Shown: one piece after another, positions 13,763 to 14,299 of the stretch
Position numbering within the stretch: the first letter of the stretch is position 1
How the letters are laid out: each line of letters begins with the position of its first letter
Assembly: GCA_964396185.1 (NCBI GenBank)
Contig: CAYNEI010000057.1
Location: 1-14,299 of the forward strand
Reading direction: 5' to 3'
Source of the DNA: CAYNEI01 sp964396185
GTDB taxonomy: Archaea; Thermoplasmatota; SW-10-69-26
Length of the DNA stretch: 14,299 nt
Notes under the pieces: generated by a model
Seen by the model: the letters and a program-made list of their open reading frames with translations, nothing else
What the model was told of the DNA's origin: nothing
Database searches by the model: none
Made by a program: the position numbers and the translations under genes

Positions 13763-13799
13763 TCCGGCTGGCATGCACACTCTGCACACGCTTGCCGGA
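13763..13799 (-). terminator. Possible gcvPB 3' hairpin
   Basis: TCCGGC (13763-13768) can pair with GCCGGA (13794-13799) about 24 bases after the gcvPB stop. The 25-base loop is long and no T tract follows, so this is weak. Confidence 0.25.
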
Positions 13800-13822
13800 G
13801 CAGGAGCGCCCCGAGCGTCGTC

Positions 13823-14299
13823 TCAGGCATCGTCCCTGGCTGCTCGCTGCGCCTGATCCCAGGTGAGGATCGGTTCGCGGGCGGCCTTGACCTCGTCGAC
13901 CCGGCGCACGGCGGTGTTGTGCGGGGCGCTCTTCACGACCTCTGGGTCCTCGGTGGCGATGTAGCCCAGCGCGTCGATGAGGAAGTCGAGCTCCTCGCGC
14001 GACTCGGTCTCCGTGGGCTCGATCATCAGCGCCTCGTCCACGTTGATCGGGAAGTAGACCGTGGGCGCGTGGATGCCGTGGTCGAGCAACCGCTTGGCCA
14101 CATCGCCTGCCGTGATGCCCTTCTCGCTTTTGAGCTTGGCAGCGCTGGCCACGAACTCGTGTTTCTTGATGTCCTGGCCTGGGGCAGGGTAGTGCTCGCG
14201 CACCTTCTGGTAGACGTAGTTCGCGTTGGCCACGGCAGCCCGCGTGTTGGCCTCCAGCCCGTCGCGGCCGTGCTGGAGGATGTAGGCCAGCGCGCGCAC
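13823..14299 (-). CDS. gcvPB: Glycine dehydrogenase (decarboxylating) subunit 2, C-terminal part
   Basis: The last 158 residues of the beta subunit of the two-subunit P protein are present, and the 5' end is beyond the right edge. The GTG at the edge is probably an internal valine. Family landmarks are KKHEFVASA, GIHAPTVYFP, EALMIEPTETESREELD and a C-terminal PHNTAVRRVDEVKAAREP. With GcvPA it decarboxylates glycine using PLP and passes the aminomethyl group to the lipoyl H protein of the glycine cleavage system. The PLP lysine region is outside the window. No other gcv gene is visible here. It marks the return to core-type genes beyond the accessory island. Confidence 0.9.
   Translation of the reverse strand: MRALAYILQHGRDGLEANTRAAVANANYVYQKVREHYPAPGQDIKKHEFVASAAKLKSEKGITAGDVAKRLLDHGIHAPTVYFPINVDEALMIEPTETESREELDFLIDALGYIATEDPEVVKSAPHNTAVRRVDEVKAAREPILTWDQAQRAARDDA

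Noticed and set aside
658..13780. A 13-base direct match CTGGCATGCACAC at 658-670 and 13768-13780, each after a gene end
   Set aside because: Two short copies containing a GCATGC palindrome are not enough to claim an attachment site or repeat family.

Overview
The window looks like a GC-rich archaeal chromosome segment. Support comes from TATA-type promoters placed about 27 bases before start codons, an archaeal SpoVT-AbrB protein, an archaeal-type ATP-NAD kinase (COG3199), secreted proteins with a PGF-CTERM-like tail, and a split glycine dehydrogenase (GcvPB). A member of Thermoplasmatota is my best guess, but nothing here fixes the lineage. There is one assembly gap of exactly 100 N (11199-11298).

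Layout. Positions 1-6930 are a surface and secretion region. It holds the 3' part of a Cys-rich acidic protein, a small AbrB regulator overlapping the start of a 1202-residue Ig-repeat surface protein with a C-terminal sorting signal, and a convergent secreted protein with a ConA-like domain and a right-handed beta-helix. A coding-like open frame of unclear status lies upstream of the beta-helix gene. The ATP-NAD kinase (7236-8369, minus) and the C-terminal part of gcvPB (13823-14299, minus) look like conserved chromosomal genes.

Between them lies a dense accessory island, about 8.4-13.6 kb and almost entirely on the minus strand. It contains an HxlR-like regulator followed by a HepT/MntA toxin-antitoxin pair, a PIN toxin with its antitoxin (VapBC-like), an ArsR-like regulator divergent from a gap-interrupted Rossmann-like gene, an orphan second copy of the VapB-like antitoxin, an AAA-DUF4143 ATPase, an AbrB regulator and a 40-residue acidic protein. 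The island has unusually readable regulatory DNA. TATA-like boxes sit about 25-29 bases before several start codons, suggesting leaderless mRNAs. Palindromes cover the HxlR-like promoter, and paired TGTCGA-N6-T(C/A)GACA sites lie next to the ATPase TATA box. Inverted repeats overlap several stop codons.

The most notable points are the paired operators in front of the AAA-DUF4143 gene, the toxin-less antitoxin paralogue downstream of that ATPase, and the two interlocking palindromes over the HxlR-like start. I see no CRISPR array, insertion sequence, tRNA or rRNA.
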